Of a stretch of 64,000 bases of DNA, positions 52,458-61,507 are shown piece by piece (the stretch's first letter is position 1; each line of letters begins with the position of its first letter). Both the position numbers and the translations under genes were made by a program. The notes below the pieces were generated by a model, which saw only the letters and a list, made by a program, of their open reading frames with translations, was not told where the DNA came from and did no database searches. Location: positions 3,100,001 to 3,164,000 of the forward strand of contig NZ_FNUB01000005.1 of the NCBI RefSeq assembly GCF_900105985.1. Reading direction: 5' to 3'. The stretch is from Tenacibaculum sp. MAR_2010_89. GTDB taxonomy: Bacteria; Bacteroidota; Bacteroidia; Flavobacteriales; Flavobacteriaceae.

Positions 52458-52506
52458 AAGTAATCTTTACATAAAGATTACTTTGTCATTCTTCCTTGTA
52501 ATGACA
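52458..52506. repeat. REP-like tandem palindrome between hemB and hemL
   Basis: Two adjacent hairpins: AAGTAATCTTT / AAAGATTACTT around ACAT (52458-52483) and TGTCATT / AATGACA (52484-52506). On the minus strand the pair reads as a decayed form of the GTCATTGCGAGG ... AAGCAATCTTT palindrome that is scattered through many Bacteroidetes genomes. A fragment, CGTCATTACGA, recurs near 51057-51067. There is no T-run, so it is a poor terminator. Confidence 0.5.
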
Positions 52507-53472
52507 TTATTTTTTCAGTAATAATTTTGCAGCTTCCTTAGCAAAATAAGTAATAATAATATCAGCACCTGCTCTTTTCATTGACAGTAAACTTTCCATC
52601 ATTACTCGTTCACCATCAATCCAGCCTTTTTCAGCAGCTGCTTTTACCATGGCATACTCACCACTTACATTATAACAAGCAATTGGTCTGTCAAAATTAT
52701 TTTTTAAATCTCTAATTATATCTAAATACGATAATGCTGGTTTCACCATTAAAATATCAGCTCCTTCTTGATCATCAAAAGTAGCTTCTCGCATTCCTTC
52801 ATCTCTGTTTGAAGGATCCATTTGGTAAGTTCTTCTGTCTCCAAATGAAGGTGATGAATCTACAGCTTCTCTAAACGGACCATAAAATGCTGAAGAATAT
52901 TTTACCGAATATCCCATTATTGGTAAATTTGGAAAACCTGTATTATCTAGAGATTCGCGCATCATTGCAATAGTACCATCCATCATTCCTGATGGTGCTA
53001 CCATATCTGCACCTGCCCTTGCATGAGAAACAGTTTGCTTTGCTAGATTTACTAATGTTGCATCATTATCTACATCATTATTATGAATCACACCACAATG
53101 ACCATGTGATGTATACTCACAAAAACACACATCTGTAATTACATATAAACTTGGATAGTTTTTTTTGATAAACCGGATTGCTTGTTGCATAATTCCGTTA
53201 TCATTCCAAGTTTCTGTTCCTACATCATCTTTCTTTGAAGGTATTCCAAATAATAATACTGCTGGAATATTCAAAGTAACTACTTCTTCTAATTCTTTTG
53301 AAATAGTATCTAGTGAATACCTTTTAATTCCTGGCATTGATGGAATTTCAGATTCTATACCAGTTCCTTCTTCAATAAATAGAGGATAAATAAAATCATC
53401 AACAGACAATTTAGTTTCTCTAACTAATCTTCGAATCCCCTCTGATTTCCTAAGTCTTCTAGTTCTAAACAT
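52507..53472 (-). CDS. hemB: Delta-aminolevulinic acid dehydratase (porphobilinogen synthase)
   Basis: A 321-residue enzyme that condenses two 5-aminolevulinates to porphobilinogen. The start [18 protein letters not shown] is typical; the cysteine-rich metal loop [13 protein letters not shown] binds zinc; the catalytic lysines are in [16 protein letters not shown] and [12 protein letters not shown] final [20 protein letters not shown] closes the barrel. All key residues are intact. It is one step of the hemA-CD-B-L-E series. Confidence 0.97.
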   Translation of the reverse strand: MFRTRRLRKSEGIRRLVRETKLSVDDFIYPLFIEEGTGIESEIPSMPGIKRYSLDTISKELEEVVTLNIPAVLLFGIPSKKDDVGTETWNDNGIMQQAIRFIKKNYPSLYVITDVCFCEYTSHGHCGVIHNNDVDNDATLVNLAKQTVSHARAGADMVAPSGMMDGTIAMMRESLDNTGFPNLPIMGYSVKYSSAFYGPFREAVDSSPSFGDRRTYQMDPSNRDEGMREATFDDQEGADILMVKPALSYLDIIRDLKNNFDRPIACYNVSGEYAMVKAAAEKGWIDGERVMMESLLSMKRAGADIIITYFAKEAAKLLLKK

Positions 53473-53495
53473 TATAAATCTAGTTATAAAAACAC

Positions 53496-53533
53496 AAAAA
53501 AGATAAAAGAAGCATGTACTCTTTTATCTTTTT
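53496..53533 (-). terminator. Terminator of the hemA-hemCD operon
   Basis: AAAAAGATAAAAGA and TCTTTTATCTTTTT (53496-53510 and 53520-53533) form a stem around a 9-nt loop; A-run on one side, T-run on the minus-strand side. It lies between hemB and the fused hemCD gene. Confidence 0.8.
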
Positions 53534-53546
53534 AATGTTTGTTTTA

Positions 53547-55133
53547 TTATTTTTTTGCGAAGTGTAAATTTACAAGTTCCAAAACACTTTCTACTGTTGG
53601 TAATTTAGCTACTTGTACTTCTTCAAAATATTTTTGTGCTTCCTTAGCTGTAGTTTCGCCTATACAAAATGCCACTTTATTTGGTTCATTTTTTTCCATA
53701 TAGCTCTCTACGGTTGATGGACTATAGAACAATACTCCATTTACTTTACTATCTACCTTAACCGAACTATATGTTGTTTTATAAGCTTCTACTTCGTTTA
53801 CTTTTATATCATTTGCATTTAGAATAGCTGTTAAGGTATCTAAACGTAAATTACTACAGAAATAAGTAACCTCCTCTATTTTTAAAAAACCTGCTAAATA
53901 TTCAGCTAATTTTTTAGCATTTTTTTCAACATGTGTAACTTTACCTATTCGTTGTTCAATTAGTTTTTTAGTTCTTCTTCCAACACAGTAAATATTTTTA
54001 AACTGTAGTTCTTCTTTTGTAAAATTGTGTAAAATTGCTTCTACTCCATTTTTACTTGTTATAACTACATTTTCAATTTCTTTTTTAATTACTTTAGGAG
54101 CAATACGGTTAAATCTAATTTTTATAAAATCACTATCCTCAGTACTAACTGTAGTTGGTAATAGTTTTTTTTGTATTTCAGATAGTTTTTTAGTTGAATA
54201 AATTGAAAACTCCTTTTCAATTCCTTCATCTTCTAGCATTATTAACTTCCCTCCTTTTTCAATAATATGAGTAGCACAATCTTTTGCTAAAAATTTATGT
54301 CTTCCTAATGGAACTTTTTTGCTTATTTCTATTTTCTTACTACCATCTCTACTTAATAAAACTCCTTTGAAATTTATTTCTTTTTCTACTTCATTTATAT
54401 AAGCTAAAGCACCAATAGGCGCAGTACAACCACCTTCTAAACGGTTTAAAAACTCACGTTCAATTGTTGTACAAGTTTCAGTATCTCTATCATTAATTTG
54501 TTCACACGCATCTTTTGAAAAAGTATCCTCATCTAAAACAGTTACCATAATAGCTCCTTGAGCTGGTGCGGGTACCATCCATGATAAAGAAATAGCTCCT
54601 TGCGGTCTTTTCCCTAAACGTTCAAGCCCAGCAGCAGCAAAAACTGCTCCATTCCATTCATTAGCATCTACCTTTTCTAAACGAGTATTTACGTTTCCTC
54701 TTAAATCAACAACATTATGAGTAGGATAACGATTTAACCATTGTGCTTTTCTTCGTAAACTTCCAGTAGCTATGGTACCTTCTTTTTGCCCCATAAATTC
54801 TTCAGTATCTTTTAATACTAAAACATCATTATGGTTTGCTCGTTTTAAAACAGCTACTTGCACTATTCCTTCTGGTAAAACAGTAGGTACATCTTTCATT
54901 GAATGTACAGCTATATCTATATCTCCATTCATCATAGCTATATCAAGGTTTTTTGTAAAAATACCTGTAATACCTAATTCATATAAAGGTTTATCAAGAA
55001 TGATATCTCCTGTTGATTTTATAGGTACTATTTGGGTTTGGTATCCTAATTCCTCTAACTCTTTTCTTACTTTGTTAGCTTGCCATAAGGCTAGTTCACT
55101 TTCTCGTGTACCTATTCTAATTATCTTCTGCAT
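53547..55133 (-). CDS. hemCD: Fused hydroxymethylbilane synthase and uroporphyrinogen-III synthase
   Basis: A 528-residue bifunctional fusion. Residues 1 to about 310 are HemC: RIGTRESELALWQANKV, the catalytic Asp region AVHSMKDVP, and Cys236 in EGGCTAPIGALAY, to which the dipyrromethane cofactor binds. Residues from about 345 are HemD, with VVITSKNGVEAILHNF, YFCSNLRLDTLTAIL and a C-terminal CIGETTAKEAQKYF. Together they turn porphobilinogen into uroporphyrinogen III. Most bacteria encode these as two genes; fusion is seen in several Bacteroidetes. It overlaps hemA by 17 bp. Confidence 0.93.
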   Translation of the reverse strand: MQKIIRIGTRESELALWQANKVRKELEELGYQTQIVPIKSTGDIILDKPLYELGITGIFTKNLDIAMMNGDIDIAVHSMKDVPTVLPEGIVQVAVLKRANHNDVLVLKDTEEFMGQKEGTIATGSLRRKAQWLNRYPTHNVVDLRGNVNTRLEKVDANEWNGAVFAAAGLERLGKRPQGAISLSWMVPAPAQGAIMVTVLDEDTFSKDACEQINDRDTETCTTIEREFLNRLEGGCTAPIGALAYINEVEKEINFKGVLLSRDGSKKIEISKKVPLGRHKFLAKDCATHIIEKGGKLIMLEDEGIEKEFSIYSTKKLSEIQKKLLPTTVSTEDSDFIKIRFNRIAPKVIKKEIENVVITSKNGVEAILHNFTKEELQFKNIYCVGRRTKKLIEQRIGKVTHVEKNAKKLAEYLAGFLKIEEVTYFCSNLRLDTLTAILNANDIKVNEVEAYKTTYSSVKVDSKVNGVLFYSPSTVESYMEKNEPNKVAFCIGETTAKEAQKYFEEVQVAKLPTVESVLELVNLHFAKK

Positions 55134-56382
55134 CTACTTGTTGTAAAGTTGTTCCAAAAACCCTTGACATTACTTCTATACTTTGGTTAATTGAAGTTTT
55201 TTCGTCTTTTAAGTGTTTTACGAATTGTGTAGTTATTTTTTGTATAAATCTTGATGTTATTACTTCAGCTTGAGTTTCATCAAAATCTTGAATTTTTTTC
55301 TTGTGAAAATTAATTTCATCTTTTTGAATAGTTAACAATGATTGTTTTAATGCATTAATAGCTGGTGTAAACCTTCTATGATTTAACCATTCGTTAAACT
55401 CTTCTTTATAAATTTCTATGATATTCTCTGCTACAGGTACTTCTTGCTGGCGAACAGCTAATGTTTCATCTGTTATTTTAGAAAGTTCATCAACATTAAC
55501 TAAAGTAACATTACTTAAACTTGCAACTTCATCAGATACATTAGCTGGCATTGATAAATCTAGAATCAATAACTTTTTATCAGAAACGTGGTTCTTTGTT
55601 ATAGTAGGTATATCTGCCCCGGTAGAAACTACTAAAACATCTGTATTACTAACTTCTTCTGTTAAATTTTCATATTTTGCTTGCCTAATTAAAGGATGCT
55701 CTTTAACAAAGTCTTCTGTTTTTTGAGCTGTTCTATTAATTAAACTAACTGTTTTGTTTCGGGTATACTCTGCTAAGTTTTTACAGGTATGCTTACCCAT
55801 TTTACCTAAACCAAATACTAAAATATTTTTAGTATTATAATCTGGTAGATTTTTTATTAAATATTGAACAGCAGCATAAGATACTGAAGTAGTACCTGAA
55901 CTTAATTTAGTTTCATTTTTAACTCGCTTGCTTGCTTGCATTACACAATTTAACAAACGCTCTAAATAAGCATTTGTAGTTCCAGCTTCTTTAGCTTGTT
56001 TAAAAGCTTGACGTAATTGGCCAACTATTTCATAGTCACCCAAAATTTGACTATCCAAACCTGTCCCCATTCTAAACAAATGCTGAATTGCATCTTGGTT
56101 CTTGTTTACATAAGAAACTTTAGCAAAATCTTCAACTGATCCGTTTGAGTGCTTACATAACATACTTATTAATTGAAAAGGATGTTCTGCAAATCCTGTT
56201 ATTTCAGTTCTGTTACATGTAGAAAGCACAAAAAGTTCACCTAAGCCTCTTTCTTTTGCGTCTTGCAAAAGAGCTAGTTGATTTTCTTTTGACAGTGAAA
56301 ACTTTCCTCGTGTATTAGCGTCTGCTTTTACATAGCTAACGCCGATATTATAAAATTTAGTAGGTCTATTATCTGTATCCAT
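55117..56382 (-). CDS. hemA: Glutamyl-tRNA reductase
   Basis: A protein of 421 residues from the ATG preceding DTDNRPTKF; an upstream start adds MNVFWKKIL without family support. It reduces glutamyl-tRNA to glutamate-1-semialdehyde with NADPH, the first step of the C5 pathway. Cys56 in LSTCNRTEITGF is the nucleophile, FGLGKMGKHTCKNL binds NADPH, and the helical dimerisation domain ends the protein. It is the first gene of the cluster and divergent from the AraC gene, with a promoter region of about 210 bp. Confidence 0.96.
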   Translation of the reverse strand: MDTDNRPTKFYNIGVSYVKADANTRGKFSLSKENQLALLQDAKERGLGELFVLSTCNRTEITGFAEHPFQLISMLCKHSNGSVEDFAKVSYVNKNQDAIQHLFRMGTGLDSQILGDYEIVGQLRQAFKQAKEAGTTNAYLERLLNCVMQASKRVKNETKLSSGTTSVSYAAVQYLIKNLPDYNTKNILVFGLGKMGKHTCKNLAEYTRNKTVSLINRTAQKTEDFVKEHPLIRQAKYENLTEEVSNTDVLVVSTGADIPTITKNHVSDKKLLILDLSMPANVSDEVASLSNVTLVNVDELSKITDETLAVRQQEVPVAENIIEIYKEEFNEWLNHRRFTPAINALKQSLLTIQKDEINFHKKKIQDFDETQAEVITSRFIQKITTQFVKHLKDEKTSINQSIEVMSRVFGTTLQQVDAEDN

Positions 56383-56508
56383 TAAAATCTTCTTCCAAAA
56401 AACATTCAAAAATATAAAGTTTAACTCGTTAAAAGTATCGCTAAAAGAACTTTTAATGTCGTTTCAAGATTTTTAAGTATTTATTCACTAAAACTTCCTA
56501 AAAATGCT

Positions 56509-56516
56509 TAATTTTG
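56509..56516 (+). promoter_or_regulatory. -7 box of the AraC gene at 56593
   Basis: TAATTTTG matches TAnnTTTG. The leader to the ATG at 56593 would be about 70 nt and contains the short palindrome TAGAA-CCA-TTCTA. Confidence 0.45.
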
Positions 56517-56592
56517 CAGTAATTCCTACTATTCAGAGTGTTGTAATATAGAACCATTCTAAATAGATTTAATTTAACTAAACTTCTTGCAT

Positions 56593-57483
56593 ATGTCAAA
56601 AAACGTCGCAGAAAGTACTTTTAGAGAAATTACTCTTGAAAACGGTTTTTTTGTTTTAAAATTTCAAAATAACTCAGACAAAACTGAGTTTTACAAAAGA
56701 GATATAGACAACTCTTATATACAGTTACATTATTGTGTAAAAGGCAATTGCAAGTTTCATTTTAACAATAACAACTACACTTTTAATGTACTTGATAAGC
56801 ATTCTATATTCTTATACAACCCACAACAAAAATTACCTATAAATTTAGAAATATTACCAAAAACTTCTTTAGTTTCAGTTTTAATATCTATTGAAAAATT
56901 TCATTCATTTTTTTCAAAAGAAGCTGGGTACATTCCTTTTTTAAGCGATGATAATAAGAATAAAAAATACTATGATAACACACAAATTAATAATAATGTA
57001 CTACTAGTTTTACAGCAAATTTTCGCTGCAAAAAATCACAGTTCAATGAGAGATCTTTATATAAAAGGAAAAACTTATGAACTACTAAGTTTACATTTTG
57101 ATAGTGGCAAAAATACCGACGATGAATATTGTCCTTTTTTGGTTGATGATCGTGAAGTATTGAAAATTAGAAAAGCTAAAGACATTATAATTTCTCGAAT
57201 GAGTGAGCCGCCTAGTTTACAAGAACTATCAAATGAGGTTGGTTTAAATTTAAAAAAACTAAAAGAAGGTTTTAAACAAATATATGGAGATACCGTTTAT
57301 AGTTTTTTATTCGATTATAAAATGGAGCATGCCCGTAAACTTTTAGAGAGCAACCAATACAATGTTAATGAAGTTGGATTACAAGTTGGTTACAGTACAT
57401 CTAGCCATTTTATAGCTGCTTTTAAAAAGAAGTTTGGTACCACACCCAAACAATATGTAATGAACCTAAATCAACTAAACTAA
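56593..57483 (+). CDS. AraC-family transcription regulator next to hemA
   Basis: A protein of 296 residues from the ATG preceding SKNVAEST; a TTG start two codons upstream is unlikely. The N-terminal beta-rich sensing part (about 1-185) has a cupin-like layout (YIQLHYCVKGNCKFHF, FNVLDKHSIFLYNPQQKLPI), and the C-terminal AraC domain (about 195-290) has EPPSLQELSNEVGLNLKKLK and QVGYSTSSHFIAAFKKKFG. It lies divergent to hemA and is followed by genes of heme synthesis, so it may regulate them; iron, heme or redox control is a guess. Confidence 0.85.
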   Translation: MSKNVAESTFREITLENGFFVLKFQNNSDKTEFYKRDIDNSYIQLHYCVKGNCKFHFNNNNYTFNVLDKHSIFLYNPQQKLPINLEILPKTSLVSVLISIEKFHSFFSKEAGYIPFLSDDNKNKKYYDNTQINNNVLLVLQQIFAAKNHSSMRDLYIKGKTYELLSLHFDSGKNTDDEYCPFLVDDREVLKIRKAKDIIISRMSEPPSLQELSNEVGLNLKKLKEGFKQIYGDTVYSFLFDYKMEHARKLLESNQYNVNEVGLQVGYSTSSHFIAAFKKKFGTTPKQYVMNLNQLN

Positions 57484-57493
57484 TTTTTTAATA

Positions 57494-58342
57494 TTGAATA
57501 CTTCTAAGCAGTTTAATTTAAATACACCTCTTGGACATCAGATTACTATTACTGAGTTTCCTACTATTAATAGTAACAACATTGTTATTATTTTATCTGC
57601 TACTGGAGTATTACAAACATATTACTATAAGTTTTCTAAATTTTTACAAACAAACAACCATACAGTTTACACCTTTGATTATAGTGGTATTGGTCAATCA
57701 AAAACCAAACCTCTTACTCAATTTAACACAACCGTTTCTAATTGGGCGACTAACGATATCGAAACCGTTTTTCAACATATTAAAAAACAACATCCTACAA
57801 AAAACATTAAATGCATAGGCCATAGTTTAGGAGGTCAATTATTAGGCTTAGTTCCTTCTAATAAAATTTTGGATACCGTTATATTAGTCGCATCACAAAC
57901 AAATCATTATTCTTTTTGGAATAATTTTAATAAAGCAAGAGTCTTTTTTAACTGGTTTGTGATTTTTCCTTTTTTTACTACTTTTTTCAAGTATTTCCCC
58001 AGTAAATCTTTCATTAAAATGGAGAATTTACCAAGAAATGTAGCTCGTGAGTTTAGTAAATGGTCTCAACAGAAAAATTATTATTTTGATTTAAAAGTAA
58101 GTAATGAACTTTTTCATCACCAAATTTCATCTAAATTAATTGGCTACAGTTGTACAAATGATAAGTTTGCACCAAAGCAAGCTGTAGATTGGATGATGTT
58201 AAAATACAAAAATGCAAAACTTACACGTAAACACCTAGTTCCAAGTGATTATGATGTACAAAAAATAGGTCATTTTGGTTTTTTTAGATCACATTTTAAA
58301 AACTCTATTTGGCAAGAATTCTTAACAGATTTAAAAACATAA
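57494..58342 (+). CDS. Alpha/beta hydrolase, TTG start
   Basis: A 282-residue protein. The nucleophile elbow GHSLGGQLLGLV (Ser about 111) and an upstream YTFDYSGIGQSK (Asp/oxyanion region) define a serine hydrolase of the alpha/beta fold; a His-containing GHFGFFRSHF near the end could complete the triad. A hydrophobic lid (FFNWFVIFPFFTTFFKYFPS) may bind lipid. No ATG is present in the frame before the conserved N-terminal region, so TTG at 57494, 10 bp after the preceding stop, is taken as the start. It lies between the AraC regulator and trmH-hemH; a heme role is not evident. Confidence 0.75.
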   Translation: MNTSKQFNLNTPLGHQITITEFPTINSNNIVIILSATGVLQTYYYKFSKFLQTNNHTVYTFDYSGIGQSKTKPLTQFNTTVSNWATNDIETVFQHIKKQHPTKNIKCIGHSLGGQLLGLVPSNKILDTVILVASQTNHYSFWNNFNKARVFFNWFVIFPFFTTFFKYFPSKSFIKMENLPRNVAREFSKWSQQKNYYFDLKVSNELFHHQISSKLIGYSCTNDKFAPKQAVDWMMLKYKNAKLTRKHLVPSDYDVQKIGHFGFFRSHFKNSIWQEFLTDLKT

Positions 58343-58858
58343 ATGAAACAACTAACTCATTACGACATAACTAATACGGAAAAGAATTTTCCAATTACCA
58401 TTGTATGTGACGCTATACGGACTCCTGAAAATATTGGTATGTGTTTTAGAATCGCTGAAAGTTTTGGTGTTTCTAAAATTTATTTACATGAAAGTTCTCC
58501 TACTTCAGAAAACAGAATTGTAAAAAAAACTGCCAGAAATACAATTGAACAAATTGATTATGAATCATACACTAATTTTTCTTCTTTAATTAGTGATTTA
58601 AAAAACCAAGGGAATACTATTATTGGTATTGAAATTACCGATGAAAGTATAAATATTAGCGATTATGATTTTAAATCTCATCAAAAAATTGTGTTACTTT
58701 TGGGTAGTGAAAGACATGGCATTAAAGATATTGACATTGCCGATGCAACAGTAGCTATACCGATGTATGGAAGAAATTCTTCTATGAATGTAATACATAG
58801 CTTGTCTATTACTTTATATGAAGTAACGAATCAATTAACAAAAACTACAAACTCATAA
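58343..58858 (+). CDS. TrmH/SpoU-family RNA 2'-O-methyltransferase
   Basis: A 171-residue SPOUT methyltransferase. Motif 1 TIVCDAIRTPENIGMCFRIA, motif 2 IVLLLGSERHGI and motif 3 VAIPMYGRNSSMNVIHSLSI form the knotted SAM site. It is a minimal catalytic domain without RNA-binding extension, so the target tRNA or rRNA base is unknown. Its start follows the hydrolase stop immediately and it precedes hemH by 9 bp, so it belongs to the same transcript. Confidence 0.88.
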   Translation: MKQLTHYDITNTEKNFPITIVCDAIRTPENIGMCFRIAESFGVSKIYLHESSPTSENRIVKKTARNTIEQIDYESYTNFSSLISDLKNQGNTIIGIEITDESINISDYDFKSHQKIVLLLGSERHGIKDIDIADATVAIPMYGRNSSMNVIHSLSITLYEVTNQLTKTTNS

Positions 58859-58867
58859 ACTCAAATA

Positions 58868-59887
58868 ATGAAAGGAGTATTATTAGTAAATTTAGGATCA
58901 CCAGAAAGTACAGACCCAAAGGATGTAAAAAAATATTTAGGTGAATTTTTAATGGATGAACGTGTTATTGATGTTCCGTATTGGTTTCGTTCATTCTTAG
59001 TAAAAGGAATTATATTAAATACTAGACCAAAAAAATCAGCTGCAGCATATCAAAAAATATGGTGGAAAGAAGGATCTCCTTTAATTGTTTTATCTGAAAG
59101 ATTACAACAAAAAGTTCAAGAAAAAACAACACTTCCTGTTGGTTTAGCAATGCGATATGGTAGCATGTCTATAAAAAAAGGCTTGCAAGAATTATATGAT
59201 AAAGGTGTTAGAGATGTACAGCTAATTCCTCTATACCCACAATTTGCAATGGCAACTACCGAAACTATTGTTGTATTAGCCGAAGAATTACGTGCTGAAT
59301 TTTTTCCTGACATGAAAATCACTGATGTTCCTGCTTTTTATCAAAAACCAGAATACATTAAAGCACTTTCTAATAGCATCAAAGAATATTTAGCTGATAA
59401 AGATTATGATCATTTATTATTTTCTTACCATGGTGTACCTGAACGTCATATTAGAAAATCTGACATTACAAAATCTCATTGTAAAATTGATGGTAGCTGT
59501 TGTAATAAACCTTCTCCTGCTCATGAATTTTGTTACAGACATCAATGTTTCCAAACTACAAAAAATGTAATTTCAGAACTAGGATTAGATGAAAATACGG
59601 TTTCTACATCTTTTCAATCTCGCTTAGGTGTTGATCCTTGGTTACAACCATATACTGACAGAACTATAGTTAAGAAAGCTGAAAAAGATGGTATCAAAAA
59701 ATTAGCTATTGTTACTCCTGCATTTGTTTCTGATTGCTTAGAAACCCTAGAAGAAATAGCTATGGAGGGTAAACATGAGTTTTTAGAAGCCGGAGGAGAA
59801 GAATTTTATACAGTTCCCTGTATTAACGATAACGATGAATGGGTAGATGTACTTAGTGGCTGGATTAATGATTTTAATAATAATTAA
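58868..59887 (+). CDS. hemH: Ferrochelatase
   Basis: A 339-residue enzyme that inserts Fe2+ into protoporphyrin IX. GVLLVNLGSPESTDPKDVKK (start), LPVGLAMRYGSMSIKKGLQE, the metal-binding His in FSYHGVPERHI, cysteines in HCKIDGSCCNKPSP and the Glu in VTPAFVSDCLETLEEIAMEG are all present. The end of the heme pathway. It is cotranscribed with hemJ, which begins 2 bp after its stop. Confidence 0.97.
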   Translation: MKGVLLVNLGSPESTDPKDVKKYLGEFLMDERVIDVPYWFRSFLVKGIILNTRPKKSAAAYQKIWWKEGSPLIVLSERLQQKVQEKTTLPVGLAMRYGSMSIKKGLQELYDKGVRDVQLIPLYPQFAMATTETIVVLAEELRAEFFPDMKITDVPAFYQKPEYIKALSNSIKEYLADKDYDHLLFSYHGVPERHIRKSDITKSHCKIDGSCCNKPSPAHEFCYRHQCFQTTKNVISELGLDENTVSTSFQSRLGVDPWLQPYTDRTIVKKAEKDGIKKLAIVTPAFVSDCLETLEEIAMEGKHEFLEAGGEEFYTVPCINDNDEWVDVLSGWINDFNNN

Positions 59888-59889
59888 TT

Positions 59890-60486
59890 ATGGACTTCTA
59901 TTACGTAAAAGCATTACATATTATCTTTGTAGTAACTTGGTTTTCAGGACTTTTTTATATTGTTCGTTTATTCATTTACCACACTGAGGCAGAAAAAAAA
60001 GAAGAACCTGCAAAAGAAATACTTCAAACCCAATACCAATTAATGGAAAAACGTTTGTGGTACATCATAACATGGCCTTCAGCTATATTGGCCAGTTTTT
60101 TTGCTTTTTGGATGCTATACAAAAACCCTAGTTACCTTGAAATGCCTTGGATGCATGTAAAACTTTCGTTTGTATTGGCTTTATATGCTTACCACTGGGG
60201 CTGCCAAAGAATATACAAACAATTACAAAAAAATGTAATTAAGCACTCTTCTTTAAAACTTAGAATTTGGAATGAAGTAGCAACTATTATTCTATTTGCT
60301 GTTGTTTTTTTAGTTGTATTGCAAAATGCTATCAACTGGATTTGGGGAGTTATTGGTATTGTTTTAGTATCAGTTTTATTAATGTTAGCTGTTCGTTTAT
60401 ATAAAAAAATTAGAGCTAAAAAAAGCTGGGATAAACACGAGAAAAAACTTATTGAAGAAGATACAGACTTGAATAATGAATCTTAA
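59890..60486 (+). CDS. hemJ: HemJ-like protoporphyrinogen IX oxidase
   Basis: A 198-residue membrane protein of the UPF0093/HemJ family with five or so helices. KALHIIFVVTWFSGLFYIVR includes the conserved His10 and the RLF motif that binds heme, and WMHVKLSFVLALYAYHWGC has the second conserved Lys/His pair. It oxidises protoporphyrinogen IX to protoporphyrin IX, the step between HemF and HemH, in bacteria lacking HemG and HemY. Its place beside hemH supports the assignment. A charged C-terminal tail follows. Confidence 0.88.
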   Translation: MDFYYVKALHIIFVVTWFSGLFYIVRLFIYHTEAEKKEEPAKEILQTQYQLMEKRLWYIITWPSAILASFFAFWMLYKNPSYLEMPWMHVKLSFVLALYAYHWGCQRIYKQLQKNVIKHSSLKLRIWNEVATIILFAVVFLVVLQNAINWIWGVIGIVLVSVLLMLAVRLYKKIRAKKSWDKHEKKLIEEDTDLNNES

Positions 60487-60489
60487 AAA

Positions 60490-61155
60490 CTAACTTATAA
60501 CATATAAACTTGTAACTATTTTTCCTTTACAATTATCTAAGGTAATAGATAGCATCTCTTTTTTTTCTTTTATTTTAAAGCTGAAAGGGAATGCCAGTAA
60601 ATCAACCCCGCTTTTCTTTTTTAAACGAATACCTTGACCTGAAATAATATCTTTATTAGGTTCAAAATCTCCTTTCGGTAAGTGTTCTGTTAAAATAACA
60701 TACTTATACTTAGTTAATTGTTTAACTACTTTCTGTATTTCACTATTTGATAAATGCTGTAATACTTGTCTAACTATAGCACAATCTGCATCTGGTAATT
60801 CTTCTACAGCAATATCTTTACAGTGAAACTCTAAATTCTCCTGTTTGAATTTTTCTTTATTGTATTTTATAAGACCACCTACTATATCTATAGCAATATA
60901 CTTATTAGAGTATTGCACCAATTCTTTACCAACATTAAAATCTCCACACCCTAAATCACATACTATTAAAGGTTTTTCAAAAGATGCTAAAAAAAACGCA
61001 ACCGCTTTTATATAAGGTTGTACTATTTCATCTTTATGAGAACCTTCTCCGGAATAAAAATCAGAATCATTACTACCCCATAAATTCATTTCATATACCT
61101 GTTCCATTGCCTCTTTTGTAGGCCATGGCATTTTTATTTTTTTACCTTTCTGCAT
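60490..61155 (-). CDS. Class I SAM-dependent methyltransferase
   Basis: A 221-residue protein (213 if started at the ATG preceding PWPTKEAMEQVYEM, which is equally plausible). Motif I is VCDLGCGDFNVGKELV at about 74-89, the acidic strand 2 end is IDIV and motif II/post-motif EFHCKDIAVEELPDADCAIV; no target domain is seen. It converges on hemJ with only 3 bp between stops. The substrate is unknown. Confidence 0.75.
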   Translation of the reverse strand: MQKGKKIKMPWPTKEAMEQVYEMNLWGSNDSDFYSGEGSHKDEIVQPYIKAVAFFLASFEKPLIVCDLGCGDFNVGKELVQYSNKYIAIDIVGGLIKYNKEKFKQENLEFHCKDIAVEELPDADCAIVRQVLQHLSNSEIQKVVKQLTKYKYVILTEHLPKGDFEPNKDIISGQGIRLKKKSGVDLLAFPFSFKIKEKKEMLSITLDNCKGKIVTSLYVIS

Positions 61156-61507
61156 AAAACCAACTTTGAAAACATCAAATTATCACTTTTCTTAATGGTT
61201 ACTAAAATACTATTTTTACATCTTGCAAAAAGCAATTATATTTCTTAGGTTAGCTATTGTAAAAAATTGTACGGATACAAAATTGCTATATCTACACTTT
61301 TTTAGGCTATATTTTTACTAAAAATAAAGAACTACGAATACCCATAAAGTAACTTTAGTACTTCTCTATATATTTACCTAAAGTTCCTTTTATCCGGAAC
61401 TATAAACCAATAAACGAGAACTTTGTTCTCTATATAACGAGTTGTAAGTAATTTGAGAAAAACCGTAACAAAAAGAAGAAATAAGATACTAATAGAAAAA
61501 ATAAACA
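61156..61507. other. Intergenic stretch with palindromes and a cassette-like boundary
   Basis: No gene is seen. It holds two small inverted repeats, AGTTCC / GGAACT (about 61382-61401) and GAGAAC-TTT-GTTCTC (about 61416-61430), then AACGAGTTGTAAGTAATTTGA (61436-61456), which resembles the boundary sequence at 62010-62030. The AT-rich rest has no evident signal. Confidence 0.5.
61436..61456. repeat. Cassette-like boundary repeat, upstream copy
   Basis: AACGAGTTGTAAGTAATTTG aligns with AACGTTGGCAGTAATTG at 62010-62026. Both are preceded by TAAACCA at a distance of some 35-45 bp. The pair brackets the small lipoprotein gene. Confidence 0.4.

Noticed and set aside
54772..55146. 124-codon open frame opposite hemC
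   Set aside because: Antisense shadow of the conserved HemC N-terminus.
55418..55726. 102-codon open frame opposite hemA
   Set aside because: Antisense shadow of hemA with no independent coding signs.
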